Below, piece by piece: positions 6,801 through 14,909 of a stretch of DNA of 64,000 bases. Below the pieces are notes generated by a model that did not search any database, was not told the origin of the DNA, and saw nothing but the letters and a program-made list of their open reading frames with translations. Within the stretch, counting starts at the first letter, position 1. Every line of letters starts with the position of its first letter. The stretch lies in assembly GCF_900114785.1 (NCBI RefSeq), contig NZ_FOUG01000017.1, positions 1-64,000 on the forward strand, read 5' to 3'. The position numbers and the translations under genes were made by a program. The stretch is from Variovorax sp. OV329 (GTDB lineage Bacteria; Pseudomonadota; Gammaproteobacteria; Burkholderiales; Burkholderiaceae_C).

Positions 6801-9246
6801 GATGGACCGCACCGGCGCACGGGATTTCGAAGCCAAGGTACGCTTCCTCGGCGGGCTGTTCATCCTGCCATGGAGCCACCCGCTGCAGGACACGCTGGAG
6901 CCCTTCCGACTGGGCGCCGCCGCCGGCCTGGAGACGGGTGACCTCGAGTACTACAGCTACTGCTTCTACGGGCTGGATTCGCACGCGCTGTTCGCCGGGC
7001 AGGAGCTGGCTGCCCTCTCCCTGGCCTGCGCGGCGCACCACGAGGCCATCCTGCTCCACAACCAGCAGAAGGTCGGCGTCGTCATGCTGCTGGTGCGCGA
7101 CACCGTGGCCTGGCTGCGCGACGACCCGCCGGTGATGGTCGGGGACATCGACGAAGACCAGGTGCTGCAACTGGCCACCGAGCGGGGCGATGCGACTTCG
7201 ATCGCCTACGCGCATGCCTGGCGATGCTGCAGGGCCTACCTGGGCGATGCGCACGACGATGCCTTGAGGGCGGCCGCGGCCTGCCGTGCCAACGTCGCCG
7301 GCATCGACGGCCAGCTCTTCGTCCCCTTCTTCCAGTTCTACGAATCCCTGGCCTTGCTGGCCGTGGCCCGCAGCGGCAACGCGCGGCCTGGCGGCGCACG
7401 CACGATCGCGGCCAACCAGCGCCGCATGGCTGCATGGGCGAAGCGCGTGCCCTCGACCTTCCTGGCGCGCTGGGAGCTGGTCGAGGCCGAGCGAGCGCGT
7501 GGCGCCGGCACGCTGGCCAAGGCCCTGGCGGGCTACGAGCGAGCCGTTGCCGCGGCCACCTCGGCCGGCAACCCGCAGGACCAGGCGATGGCCCACCAGC
7601 TCGCCGCAGGCTGCGCGGCCGATGCCGGCATGGCCACGGCTGCCCGGGGCCACCGCCTGCAGGCCCGCCGGGCCTGGGACCGCTGGGGCGCGCGCCGGCT
7701 AGTGCGCCAGCTTGACGAGCAGGGCCGCGAGAGCCTTCCCCCGATGACGGCGGGACCGGATTCCACGTCCAGCGCGACGACCACGGGTTCCCACTCGAGT
7801 TCTCACTCGAGTACGGGCTCGGGCTCCGGCACCGGCGAGGCGCTGGACGCACGCGCCATCACCCGCGCCGCGCAGGCCGTGTCCGAGAAGCTGCGGCTGC
7901 CGGAGGTGGTGCGCGAGCTTTGCAGCCTGCTGCTGGCCAATGCCGGCGCGCGCCAGGTGGTGCTGATCGCGCGCGACGAGCAGGACTGGCGCGTGCTCGC
8001 CATGGCGCACGTCGACCGGCCCGAGGCCGACGCGCTGGTGGGCGGGGCGCTCGGGCAGGCCGAGGTCTTCCAGGCCGCGGTGCAACTGGTGCTGCGCACC
8101 CAGCGCCCGCTGCTGCTCGACGACGCGCTGCAGGACGCGACCTTCCACCTGGACCGCTACGTGGCGCGCGCACGGCCCCGCTCGGTGCTGTGCTCGCCCA
8201 TGCTGCGCCACGGCGAGCTGGTGGGCGCCATCCTGCTGGAGAACGAACTGGTGGCCGGCGCCTTCACGCCCGACCGGGTGGAGTTCCTGCAGGTCATCGC
8301 CAGCCAGGCCGCCATCTCGATCGAGAACGCCGGGCTGGTGCAGGAGCTGGAGCGTTCGCTGGACGCGCAGGTAGAGCTGACCAATGCCCATGCCCGCTTC
8401 GTGCCGCACCAGTTCCTTGCCTCGCTGGGCCGCAGGAACATCCAGGACGTGCGGCTGGGCGACCACGCATCCAAGTCGCTGTCGGTGCTGTTCTCCGACA
8501 TCCGCGGCTTCACTCCGCTGATCGGCAGCCTGACGCCGCGCGCCAGCATCGACTTCATCAACGCCTACATCGGGCGCATGGAGCCGGCCATCCTGGGCAA
8601 CGGCGGCTTCGTCGACAGCTACATCGGCGACGCGATCATGGCCCTGTTCGACGGCCCGCCCGACGACGCGGTGGCCGCAGGCATCGGCATGCTGGGCGCC
8701 CTGCGCGAGTTCAATACCGAGCGCAGCGCTGCCGGGCAGGTCCCGCTGTCCATCGGCGTGGGCATCAACACCGGCGCGCTGATGCTGGGCACCATCGGCG
8801 GGCCCAACCGCATCAAGTGCGGCGTGATCGGCGACCCGGTCAACCTGGCGGCGCGCATCGAAGGCCTGACCAAGCAGCTGGCCGTGCCGCTGCTGGTGGG
8901 CGACGAAACCGTGGGCGGGCTGACGCGGCCGGGCGCCTTCCTGCTGCGTCCCGTGGGGCGCGTGGTGCTGGTCGGGCGCTCGGAGGCGGTCGTGGTGCAC
9001 GAGGTCTTCGACGCCGATCCGCCCGCCCTGCGTGATGCCAAGGCGGCCAGCCTGGAGCGCTACCGGCAAGCGTGTGCCGCTTTCTATTCACGCGAGTGGA
9101 GCGAGGCGCGCGCCGGCTTCGAGGCGGTGCTGAAGGCCTGCCCGGACGACTCCGCCGCGCGGGCTTACCTGCAGCGCTGCGATGTGCTGCTGGCCGATCC
9201 GCCAGGCGCGGATTGGACGGGGGTGCTGCAGATGGACCGCAAGTAG
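3847..9246 (+). CDS. Ser/Thr kinase - AAA ATPase - GAF - class III nucleotide cyclase multidomain protein
   Basis: This 1799-residue cytosolic signalling protein has four modules. (1) A Ser/Thr kinase (about 20-285) with Lys50, HKDIKPANV at 140-148 and DFG at 160; its glycine loop is degenerate. (2) An AAA/STAND-type ATPase with Walker A GPSGIGKS at 340-347 and Walker B VLFIDD near 466, followed by a long helical, TPR-like region to about 1290. (3) A GAF domain (about 1345-1510) after a Ser/Thr/Gly-rich linker. (4) A class III cyclase (about 1540-1735). In the cyclase, metal-binding Asp1551 (FSDIRGFT) and Asp1595 (YIGDAIM) and the NLAAR motif are present, but Ser1591 replaces the usual substrate-selecting Lys. 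AGAGGG before ATG 3847 fixes the start. The ligand and nucleotide product are unknown. Confidence 0.88.
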   Translation: MDSTIVRTAPVSDAPLDTPGYRVYEALGRTSTHATWRARRGHDSRPVVLKLPLAPQPTPLDIARLHHEVEISQALPADAVVRALGVECWDDERHALVLEDIGGESMASKIAPQMPLRSVLRLGCGLAEALAAVHAAGVIHKDIKPANVIVVDGQKVRLTDFGFAVRIARESARELAPRELEGTLAYMAPEQTGRMNRPIDRRSDLYALGTTLYELATGLLPFRSQDPLDLVHQHIARIPPSPREHRPELPRVLADLILKLMAKDAEARYQSAAGVLADLRRCLDALDGDTVPPFAIGQHDAYDEFRIPQSLIGRAREVGELNDALSRSCAGAVQLVVVEGPSGIGKSVLVGEIARLASAARALQVGGKFDQFRRDLPYSAIIQAFGQVARRLLTEPDERLAAWRVKLVGALAPNGQVLLDLVPELAPVLGPQPPVLALGLSEARTRFTLVLRGFVRALASAEHPLVLFIDDLQWADGASLALLQTLLTDPETAHLLVVVAMRDSEVGSTHPFRLFLQDLAQGPGTPPVHVVLGPLDRPAVARLLAEATRARADAVAPLAELVTAKTGGNPFFVGEFLREISRDGLLQFDAQRREFLWDLEAVRQRHTTDNVVDLVIKRISRLPAPTREVLEFAAVVGHSFNLATLAQVAGRGTQQTRADLAAALENDILVPVGDDYKYTALADDSQRAGQIGYAFLHDRVQQAVYGMLPIDRRPGAHHRVGRLLLASTPGQVAERLFDIAAHFEAAGEEVRDAQERTGIAALFLQAAQKANGSMAWDAGRRFAEAGRALLGPQGWQAGDTMQALSFEALKAAFLLSDRAGLEAVHDEIVRHARSDLERANATAVKIQLLVSAMAYSEALDVAVPLLGTLGVRLPRKGRQAQVVAGLVRTKWALRGRPVAGLAELPAVRDPTTQMAMRVLVTAGSAAYFSEPQLFPQMVFELVRRSIRDGTTPQSSFGYVCYGLAMCAVLGDYDGGLAFGRLALTVMDRTGARDFEAKVRFLGGLFILPWSHPLQDTLEPFRLGAAAGLETGDLEYYSYCFYGLDSHALFAGQELAALSLACAAHHEAILLHNQQKVGVVMLLVRDTVAWLRDDPPVMVGDIDEDQVLQLATERGDATSIAYAHAWRCCRAYLGDAHDDALRAAAACRANVAGIDGQLFVPFFQFYESLALLAVARSGNARPGGARTIAANQRRMAAWAKRVPSTFLARWELVEAERARGAGTLAKALAGYERAVAAATSAGNPQDQAMAHQLAAGCAADAGMATAARGHRLQARRAWDRWGARRLVRQLDEQGRESLPPMTAGPDSTSSATTTGSHSSSHSSTGSGSGTGEALDARAITRAAQAVSEKLRLPEVVRELCSLLLANAGARQVVLIARDEQDWRVLAMAHVDRPEADALVGGALGQAEVFQAAVQLVLRTQRPLLLDDALQDATFHLDRYVARARPRSVLCSPMLRHGELVGAILLENELVAGAFTPDRVEFLQVIASQAAISIENAGLVQELERSLDAQVELTNAHARFVPHQFLASLGRRNIQDVRLGDHASKSLSVLFSDIRGFTPLIGSLTPRASIDFINAYIGRMEPAILGNGGFVDSYIGDAIMALFDGPPDDAVAAGIGMLGALREFNTERSAAGQVPLSIGVGINTGALMLGTIGGPNRIKCGVIGDPVNLAARIEGLTKQLAVPLLVGDETVGGLTRPGAFLLRPVGRVVLVGRSEAVVVHEVFDADPPALRDAKAASLERYRQACAAFYSREWSEARAGFEAVLKACPDDSAARAYLQRCDVLLADPPGADWTGVLQMDRK

Positions 9247-9256
9247 GAGCGCCGCC

Positions 9257-12019
9257 TCAGCTCGGGCCGCCGCCCACCCACTTGCTGGTGTATTCGCAAA
9301 AGCCCGCCAGGTCGAAGTCCACCACCTTCTCCCAGCCGTCGCCGGACTTCTGCAGCAGCGAGCCGTTGAACTGGGCGGCCTGCTCGAACACGATCAGCGG
9401 GTACTTCCACAGCGTTGCGGTGCCCGTCACGCGCCAGGTCATCTCGGTCTTGTACTGGCCCGTGCTGTCGATCGCGGAGAAGCTGACCGTCTTCGGATAT
9501 TTCCAGAACACACGCCAGTGCTCCCAGTCCGAGAAGCTCGATGTGAAGGACTCCTGCGGGAAGCTCAATCGAAGGTCGCCATGGCGGAAGTAGGCCACCG
9601 ACTTCTGGAAGGCCGCATGCAGGCCCACGTCGAAGGAGATCTGCCGCGCCGGGTCGGAGAAGGCGGCCCAGGCCCAGTCGTTGCCCGGCAGGAACCACAT
9701 GCCCCAGTCGTGGTCGTGGTAGCCGGTGGCATCGACCAGATCGATGCGCTGGCCATCGACGACGACCCAGCCGTTCACCCGCGCCGAGGGCATGTAGGCC
9801 AGCCAGGAGCTGACCTCCCATGGCGTCGATGCGTGCACGTTGTTGGCCAAAATCTCCGGCGCATCGGCCTGCTTGTAGACCAGCGCCATCGAGACGCTGC
9901 CGTCGTCGGAGGTGGCCTTGATCTCGTAGGTGTCCGCGTCGATCGCGCGCAGCGTGTTGCCCGCCAGCGTGACGTCGGCCTTCTCGGGCGAGGCCCAGAA
10001 CTGCGAGATGCCGTGGTAGTCCATGACCACCGTGGCGTCGGTGCTCTTCGGGTCGAAGACGGCGGCATTGAGGTTGACCACGCCCGCCAGGTCGATGTCG
10101 GTCGGGTTGAAGCAGGAGAAGGTCACCATGCCCGAGCGCCCGCTCTTGCGGTCCACCCAGTTGAAGTACCACCACTCGGTGTACCAGAACAGGTGCGAGG
10201 CATCCTTGTACTGGGCGATGTGGAAGCCGTCGTCGGCGGGCGTCACCGCCCCGGGCTGCACGGGCTTGAGCGCGGCCGGCGGCGTGGCGGGGCCATCGTC
10301 GCCACGGCCGCCCTGCTTCAGCATCGCGATCGAATAGGCCGACCAGGAGCCGCCGTCCGAGGCGTTGCCGGCGAGCAAGCCGCCATCCCATGGCAGGCCT
10401 TCGCTCCAGCGGACCTGGTCATGCAGCCTGAACGGCGCGAACAACTCCGGCATGCCCATCTCCCAGATCTTGCAGCGCGGGGCGCTGGAACCGGTGCGGT
10501 CCAGGATGGCGTTGACGGCCCGTCGCCCGGCCTCGTTGGCCGAATCCATGCAGGCGAGGTCGGCGTTGGTCTGCACGTAGTCCGAGGCCAGCACCAGGTT
10601 CTCGATGGCGGTGCCCGCCTGCGGGCGCATGTCCCAACTCAAGGGCGTGTTGATGAACAGGGGCTCCAGGTTGATGTCCTGGTGCGGGCGGTCGGGCTGG
10701 GGGTCCTCGATGTCGGTGTCCAGGAACCAGCCGACCCTGTCCTCGTCGCGCAGCAGCACCTGGCCCCCCTGGTTGAGGGCAAGCTTGAGTTCCTGCCAGA
10801 CCTCGTCCGCGATCTGGTCGGGGTTGAGGTTCTGCGCGAACTCCTGGATGAACTGCCCCTTGGCCTGCCAGTCCGAGATGTCGACGGACAGGATCCCCTT
10901 GACCGTTCCGTCGCCATAGTTGCTCAGGTCGATGCCCTTCCAGAACTGCGCCTCGGAGATGGAGGTGATGGCCCAGGGCGAATCCACGTAGAGCACGTGA
11001 CCGTGGACGACCGGCACGTCGGTGCGCAGGAAGAACTGGATGCCGTTCATCCACCGCACCTGCGGATCGAGCACGCGGATGTTCGCAAGCGAGGGGTCGG
11101 CCGCCACCATCGCGTCGCTGATCATCGGCCCCATTACTTCCACCGGCATGGCGCACACGTAGTAGTCCGCCCTCACCGTCTCGATCGCGGTGGTGGCTAT
11201 TCCGCCGATGTTCACGCCGGTGATGCGCCCGCCGGCGCAATCGAAGGACAGCACCCTCTGCTGCGTAAGGTAACGGCCGCCCAGTTCCCGTATGCAGGCG
11301 ATCCAGGGCTCCAGCAGTTGCGGGCTGGTCGGGCCATCGAGCACGCGATCGGTGCTGCCCGCGGCCAGGTCGAACTGGCCGAACAGCAGGTGCACCTGCA
11401 CCTGGCCGATGGTGCGGGCACTGCCCTGCCTGGCGTTCGCCGCCACCAGGGAGCGCGACAGGCCCTCGGCAAGAAAGCGCTGGTAGGCCGGCGAACGGCT
11501 CTGGGCGCCGACGAAGTCCCACCAGGAGATCGCCTCCAGCTCATGCAGCCTGCGTTCGTCGCAGGAGGTCATCACCTGCCAGATGCGGTCGGCGAAGTAT
11601 TCGATCTCGCCTGGCTGCAACCCGATCTTGGTGTCGAAGATGTCCTTGAGCACCACCAGCACGTCGGCCAGCGACTGCGGGAAGCGCGAAGGCACCACCA
11701 CGGGCGGCCCGTTGAACTGCGCGATCTCGATGCGGCTGGTGGGCGTGAGGTTGCCGTAGCAGTTGCCCGACCCGAAAGGGATGCGCTTCATCGAATCGGG
11801 CAGGTGCCGGTAGAAGGCCGGGATGAAGCGAAAGCCGTGCTCGCCCGGCAGGTCGGGCCGGCCGCCGACGCCGGAGCCCTTGTCAGGCAAGGTGCGCGAC
11901 TTGCCTCCGGGGATGGTCTTGAGTTCGTACACCGTGACCTCGAACCCGCGTTCGAGCAGCTCGTGCGCCGCCGTCAGACCGCCGATTCCCCCACCCAGCA
12001 CTGCCACCGACTTGCCCAT
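9257..12019 (-). CDS. FAD-dependent amine-oxidase-type oxidoreductase fused to an AttH/CrtC-like domain
   Basis: The 920-residue protein begins MGKSVAVLGGGIGGLTAAHE, a Rossmann FAD-binding motif. Residues 1 to about 590 resemble the phytoene desaturase/hydroxysqualene dehydroxylase branch of flavin amine oxidases. From about residue 600 a second domain begins with LFWYTEWWYFNW near 610, the hallmark of the AttH/CrtC (carotenoid 1,2-hydratase-like) lipocalin-type fold, and continues to the C-terminus. A terpenoid or lipid substrate is an inference from both halves. GAGGAG lies just before ATG 12019, supporting this start over the in-frame ATG at 12082. It is convergent with the kinase-cyclase gene, with 10 bases between. 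Confidence 0.82.
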   Translation of the reverse strand: MGKSVAVLGGGIGGLTAAHELLERGFEVTVYELKTIPGGKSRTLPDKGSGVGGRPDLPGEHGFRFIPAFYRHLPDSMKRIPFGSGNCYGNLTPTSRIEIAQFNGPPVVVPSRFPQSLADVLVVLKDIFDTKIGLQPGEIEYFADRIWQVMTSCDERRLHELEAISWWDFVGAQSRSPAYQRFLAEGLSRSLVAANARQGSARTIGQVQVHLLFGQFDLAAGSTDRVLDGPTSPQLLEPWIACIRELGGRYLTQQRVLSFDCAGGRITGVNIGGIATTAIETVRADYYVCAMPVEVMGPMISDAMVAADPSLANIRVLDPQVRWMNGIQFFLRTDVPVVHGHVLYVDSPWAITSISEAQFWKGIDLSNYGDGTVKGILSVDISDWQAKGQFIQEFAQNLNPDQIADEVWQELKLALNQGGQVLLRDEDRVGWFLDTDIEDPQPDRPHQDINLEPLFINTPLSWDMRPQAGTAIENLVLASDYVQTNADLACMDSANEAGRRAVNAILDRTGSSAPRCKIWEMGMPELFAPFRLHDQVRWSEGLPWDGGLLAGNASDGGSWSAYSIAMLKQGGRGDDGPATPPAALKPVQPGAVTPADDGFHIAQYKDASHLFWYTEWWYFNWVDRKSGRSGMVTFSCFNPTDIDLAGVVNLNAAVFDPKSTDATVVMDYHGISQFWASPEKADVTLAGNTLRAIDADTYEIKATSDDGSVSMALVYKQADAPEILANNVHASTPWEVSSWLAYMPSARVNGWVVVDGQRIDLVDATGYHDHDWGMWFLPGNDWAWAAFSDPARQISFDVGLHAAFQKSVAYFRHGDLRLSFPQESFTSSFSDWEHWRVFWKYPKTVSFSAIDSTGQYKTEMTWRVTGTATLWKYPLIVFEQAAQFNGSLLQKSGDGWEKVVDFDLAGFCEYTSKWVGGGPS

Positions 12020-12113
12020 GAAGACTCCTCGATCCCATTGTTCTGAGAGCCGCGATAGTAGAACCTTTGGATGAATTGGCAAGGAAAGCCGACGGGTGGG
12101 GCCGGCGCGTCGC

Positions 12114-13037
12114 TCAGGGCTGGGCGAAGAACGCCTTGACGGCCGTGATGGTGGCGGCGGGCGCTTCTTCCATCAGCCAGTGGCCGGAGCCGGGAACCAC
12201 CACCTCGGTCACGTTCGTGGCCGCGGCCCGCATCACCACGGCCTCCATGGCGCCGAAGGACTTCTCGCCGCCGATGGCAAGGACCGGCATGGTCAGCTTG
12301 GTCTTCGAGATCTCGGCGTTTTCTTCCGCGTCCTTGCGGATGGACTGGAACTGCGAGAAGGAGGCCTGCATCGCGCCGGGCGCGGCATAGAGCCGGGCGT
12401 AGTGCACGCGCGTTCCCTCGTCGATCTTCCTCGGGTCGGCCGCGAATTCGTTCCAGAAGCGGTCCAGGTAGATGCGCTCGCGCCCCTTCACCAGACGCAG
12501 CGCGTCCTTGCCGCCGAAGTCGAAGTGCCACAGCGCCGGCCAGCGCACGACCTGGTCCCAGGGCCCGACGCCGGGCACCGGCGCATCCATCACGACGAGG
12601 CGCGTGGTCTTGTCCGGGTAGCGGGCCGCATAGGCGTAGGCCACCATGGTGCCGATGTCGTGGCCCACGATGTCGGCCTTGTCGATGCCCAGCTTGTCCA
12701 GGATGGCGCGGATGTCGGCGGCCTGGTTCTTTTTCTCGTAGCCGCCGGCGGGCTTGGACGACAGGCCCATGCCGCGCAGGTCCGGAACCACCACCCGGTG
12801 GTCCTTGGCCAGCGCCGCGGCCAGCGGCGCCCACATGTCGCCCGTGTCGCCGAAGCCGTGGATCAGCACCACGGCCGGCCCGCTGCCGCCCACGCGCACA
12901 TGCATGGAGACGTCCTCGAGCTGGATCTGCTGCTGCCGGAAGCCGGCGGGGAAAGGCTTGGGTTGCGCCAGGGCGGGCAGTGCCGTCGCCAGGGCGAGCA
13001 GGCCGATGCCGAGTGCGTTCTTGAAACTGCCGAGCAT
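12114..13037 (-). CDS. Exported alpha/beta hydrolase, epoxide hydrolase/dehalogenase type
   Basis: The 307-residue protein has a Sec signal peptide (about 1-24, GLLALATALPALA). The mature enzyme has the oxyanion motif HGFGD, the nucleophile elbow VGHDIGTM and a C-terminal GSGHWLMEE carrying the base histidine. An aspartate instead of serine at the nucleophile position places it with epoxide hydrolases and haloalkane or haloacetate dehalogenases, which form an Asp-ester intermediate. The substrate cannot be told from sequence. It follows the SDR gene by 21 bases, so the two are probably one operon, divergent from the LysR gene. Confidence 0.85.
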   Translation of the reverse strand: MLGSFKNALGIGLLALATALPALAQPKPFPAGFRQQQIQLEDVSMHVRVGGSGPAVVLIHGFGDTGDMWAPLAAALAKDHRVVVPDLRGMGLSSKPAGGYEKKNQAADIRAILDKLGIDKADIVGHDIGTMVAYAYAARYPDKTTRLVVMDAPVPGVGPWDQVVRWPALWHFDFGGKDALRLVKGRERIYLDRFWNEFAADPRKIDEGTRVHYARLYAAPGAMQASFSQFQSIRKDAEENAEISKTKLTMPVLAIGGEKSFGAMEAVVMRAAATNVTEVVVPGSGHWLMEEAPAATITAVKAFFAQP

Positions 13038-13058
13038 GTAGCTTCCTTTCGTTGTGGC

Positions 13059-13826
13059 TCAGGTGCGGGTAATCGAGGCGCCACCGTCCACCAGCGATGC
13101 CGTGCCGGTCACGAAGGCCGAATCGTCCGAGGCGAGGTAGAGCACGGAGCGCGCCAGCTCCTCCGGCCGTGCCACCCGTTTGAGGGCATGCAGGTTGGTC
13201 ACGAAGCTGCGCGCCTCGGGCGTGTCGTTCATGTCGCGGTACATGTCGGTGTCGACTGCGCCGGGCAGCACCGCGTTGACGCGCACGCCCTGCGGGCCGA
13301 ACTCTGCGGCCAGGGCCTGGGTCAGCCCGATCAGGCCCGACTTGCTGGCGGCATAGGCGGCCACGCCGGGGAAGGCGAAGGTGTGGCCCACGAAGGTCGA
13401 GGTGAAGATGACCGAGCCGCCACCGTTCTCCAGCATCTGCGCGATCTGGTGCTTGGCGCCGAGGAAGGCGCCGGTGAGGTTGATGGCGAGCGTGTCGGCC
13501 CAGCCGGCTTCCGACACGCCGGTGCTGGGCCCGCCTTCGCCCAGCGTGCCTGCATTGTTGAAGGCGATGTCCAGCCGTCCGAAGTGCTGCACCGCTTGGC
13601 CGACCAGGGCCTTGGCGTAGTCCTCCGAACGCACGTCGCCCGCCAGCGCCACCGCGCGCCCGCCGGCCGCGCTGATCTCGCCCACGAGTTCGTCCAGTTC
13701 CGCCTGTCGCCGCGCGCCGACGACGACCTTGGCCCCTTCTGCCGCAAACAGCAGGGCAGTTGCGCGGCCGATGCCGGCGCTGGCCCCGGTGATCAAGGCG
13801 ACCTTGCCTTCGAGACGCTTGCTCAT
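13059..13826 (-). CDS. Short-chain dehydrogenase/reductase (SDR)
   Basis: A classical 255-residue SDR. It has the cofactor motif TGASAGIGRA near residue 14, DV near 64, NNAG near 90, and the active-site Tyr-Lys pair in AAYAASKSG, with the catalytic Ser in the strand before it. It ends with the usual VTGTASLVDGGAS. It should oxidise or reduce an alcohol or ketone with NAD(P)H; an Arg soon after the glycine motif (GARRQ) hints at NADP preference. It is the first gene of a likely two-gene operon with the exported hydrolase and is divergent from a LysR regulator, a common arrangement for regulated SDRs. Confidence 0.88.
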   Translation of the reverse strand: MSKRLEGKVALITGASAGIGRATALLFAAEGAKVVVGARRQAELDELVGEISAAGGRAVALAGDVRSEDYAKALVGQAVQHFGRLDIAFNNAGTLGEGGPSTGVSEAGWADTLAINLTGAFLGAKHQIAQMLENGGGSVIFTSTFVGHTFAFPGVAAYAASKSGLIGLTQALAAEFGPQGVRVNAVLPGAVDTDMYRDMNDTPEARSFVTNLHALKRVARPEELARSVLYLASDDSAFVTGTASLVDGGASITRT

Positions 13827-13931
13827 GATGCGGAATCTCCAGTTGGGTTGAACGAATCCCGGATTCTGGAGACTGGCCCCGTTTTCAAGAAGCCAGCAAT
13901 CAAAGGATCTGGCGTCCGGTTTTGTCGAACA

Positions 13932-13964
13932 ATGGTGTTCTGCACGACTCCGCAAGAACACCAT
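13932..13964. promoter_or_regulatory. Perfect inverted repeat between SDR and LysR genes, candidate LysR operator
   Basis: ATGGTGTTCT at 13932-13941 is repeated in inverted form as AGAACACCAT at 13955-13964, with 13 bases between. The right arm overlaps the LysR start codon. LysR regulators bind dyads in divergent promoters, so this is a good candidate for autoregulation and control of the SDR operon. It could instead be an RNA hairpin at the 5' end of the message. Confidence 0.5.
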
Positions 13965-14904
13965 GGTCAAGCTGGATGGCATCACGAGCTTCGTTGCAAT
14001 CGCCGAGGCCGGCTCGATCAGCGCGGCAGCCAGGCGCCTGAGTCTTTCCAAATCCGTCGTCAGCGAACGCCTCGCCGACCTGGAACGCGACCTGGGCGCG
14101 CAGCTGTTTCATCGCAGCACGCGCAAACTCAGCCTGACCGAGGACGGCATGGCCTTTCTCGAGCGTGCGAACCGCATCGTGCGCGAGGTCGACGAAGCGG
14201 CCGCCGAACTGGCCGAGCGGAGAAGCCAGCTGACGGGGCCCATGCGGCTTTCGGCGCCCGTGACTTTCGGGCGCATGCACCTGGGTCCGGCGCTCTACCC
14301 CTTCCTGGCCGAGCACCCTGGCATCTCGCTGACCCTCGAACTGGATGACCGGCGCGTGGACGCCTCGGCCGACGGCTTCGACGCCGTCGTCAGGCACGGC
14401 GTGCTGGAGGACTCCCGGCTCGTGGCCTGGCAGCTTGCGCCAAGCCAGCGCCTGATGGTGGCCTCGCCCGACTACCTTGCCCGGCACGGCGAGCCGCGAT
14501 CACTCGAGGATCTGGCAAGCCATCGTGCCATCTACTACCTGAACCGGGGCGTCGCGGACTGGCGCTTCCGCAGCGCGGACAGCGGCTTCACGCGTCCCGC
14601 CGCCGCATTGCGTGTCAACAATGGCGACGTGATGCGCGACGCCGCCCTCGCCGGGCTCGGGCTCGCACTGCTGCCCAGCTTCATCGTCGGTCAGGACATC
14701 GCGGCGGGCTCGCTGGCGGTGCTGAACGTGGGAAACATGGTCGAGCCCGAATCCATCTACGTGGCCCATCCGGAAGGTCGGCGTGCTTCGGCAAAGCTGC
14801 GGGCATTGGTGGCCAGCGTTCGCCAGGCGTTGGGCGACCCACCCTATTGGGACCTGGCGCATGAGCCCCGCGCTTCGAAGCGTCCTGCACCCGCAGAACC
14901 CTGA
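13963..14904 (+). CDS. LysR-family transcriptional regulator
   Basis: The 313-residue protein has an N-terminal winged helix-turn-helix (about 1-60: FVAIAEAGSISAAARRLSLS, then SVVSERLADLERDLG and LFHRSTRKLSLTEDG). A linker helix and a periplasmic-binding-protein-like effector domain (about 90-295) follow. It is of the CrgA-like subgroup in which GPMRLSAPVTFG opens the effector domain. It is divergent from the SDR and hydrolase genes and most likely controls them in response to a small molecule. The start overlaps one arm of an inverted repeat. Confidence 0.9.
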   Translation: MVKLDGITSFVAIAEAGSISAAARRLSLSKSVVSERLADLERDLGAQLFHRSTRKLSLTEDGMAFLERANRIVREVDEAAAELAERRSQLTGPMRLSAPVTFGRMHLGPALYPFLAEHPGISLTLELDDRRVDASADGFDAVVRHGVLEDSRLVAWQLAPSQRLMVASPDYLARHGEPRSLEDLASHRAIYYLNRGVADWRFRSADSGFTRPAAALRVNNGDVMRDAALAGLGLALLPSFIVGQDIAAGSLAVLNVGNMVEPESIYVAHPEGRRASAKLRALVASVRQALGDPPYWDLAHEPRASKRPAPAEP

Positions 14905-14909
14905 TCACC

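Noticed and set aside
9182..12046. Plus-strand open frame of about 950 codons opposite the FAD oxidoreductase
   Set aside because: Its translation is low-complexity His/Arg/Gly/Val sequence, while the minus strand encodes clear FAD and EWWYF motifs with a good ribosome-binding site.
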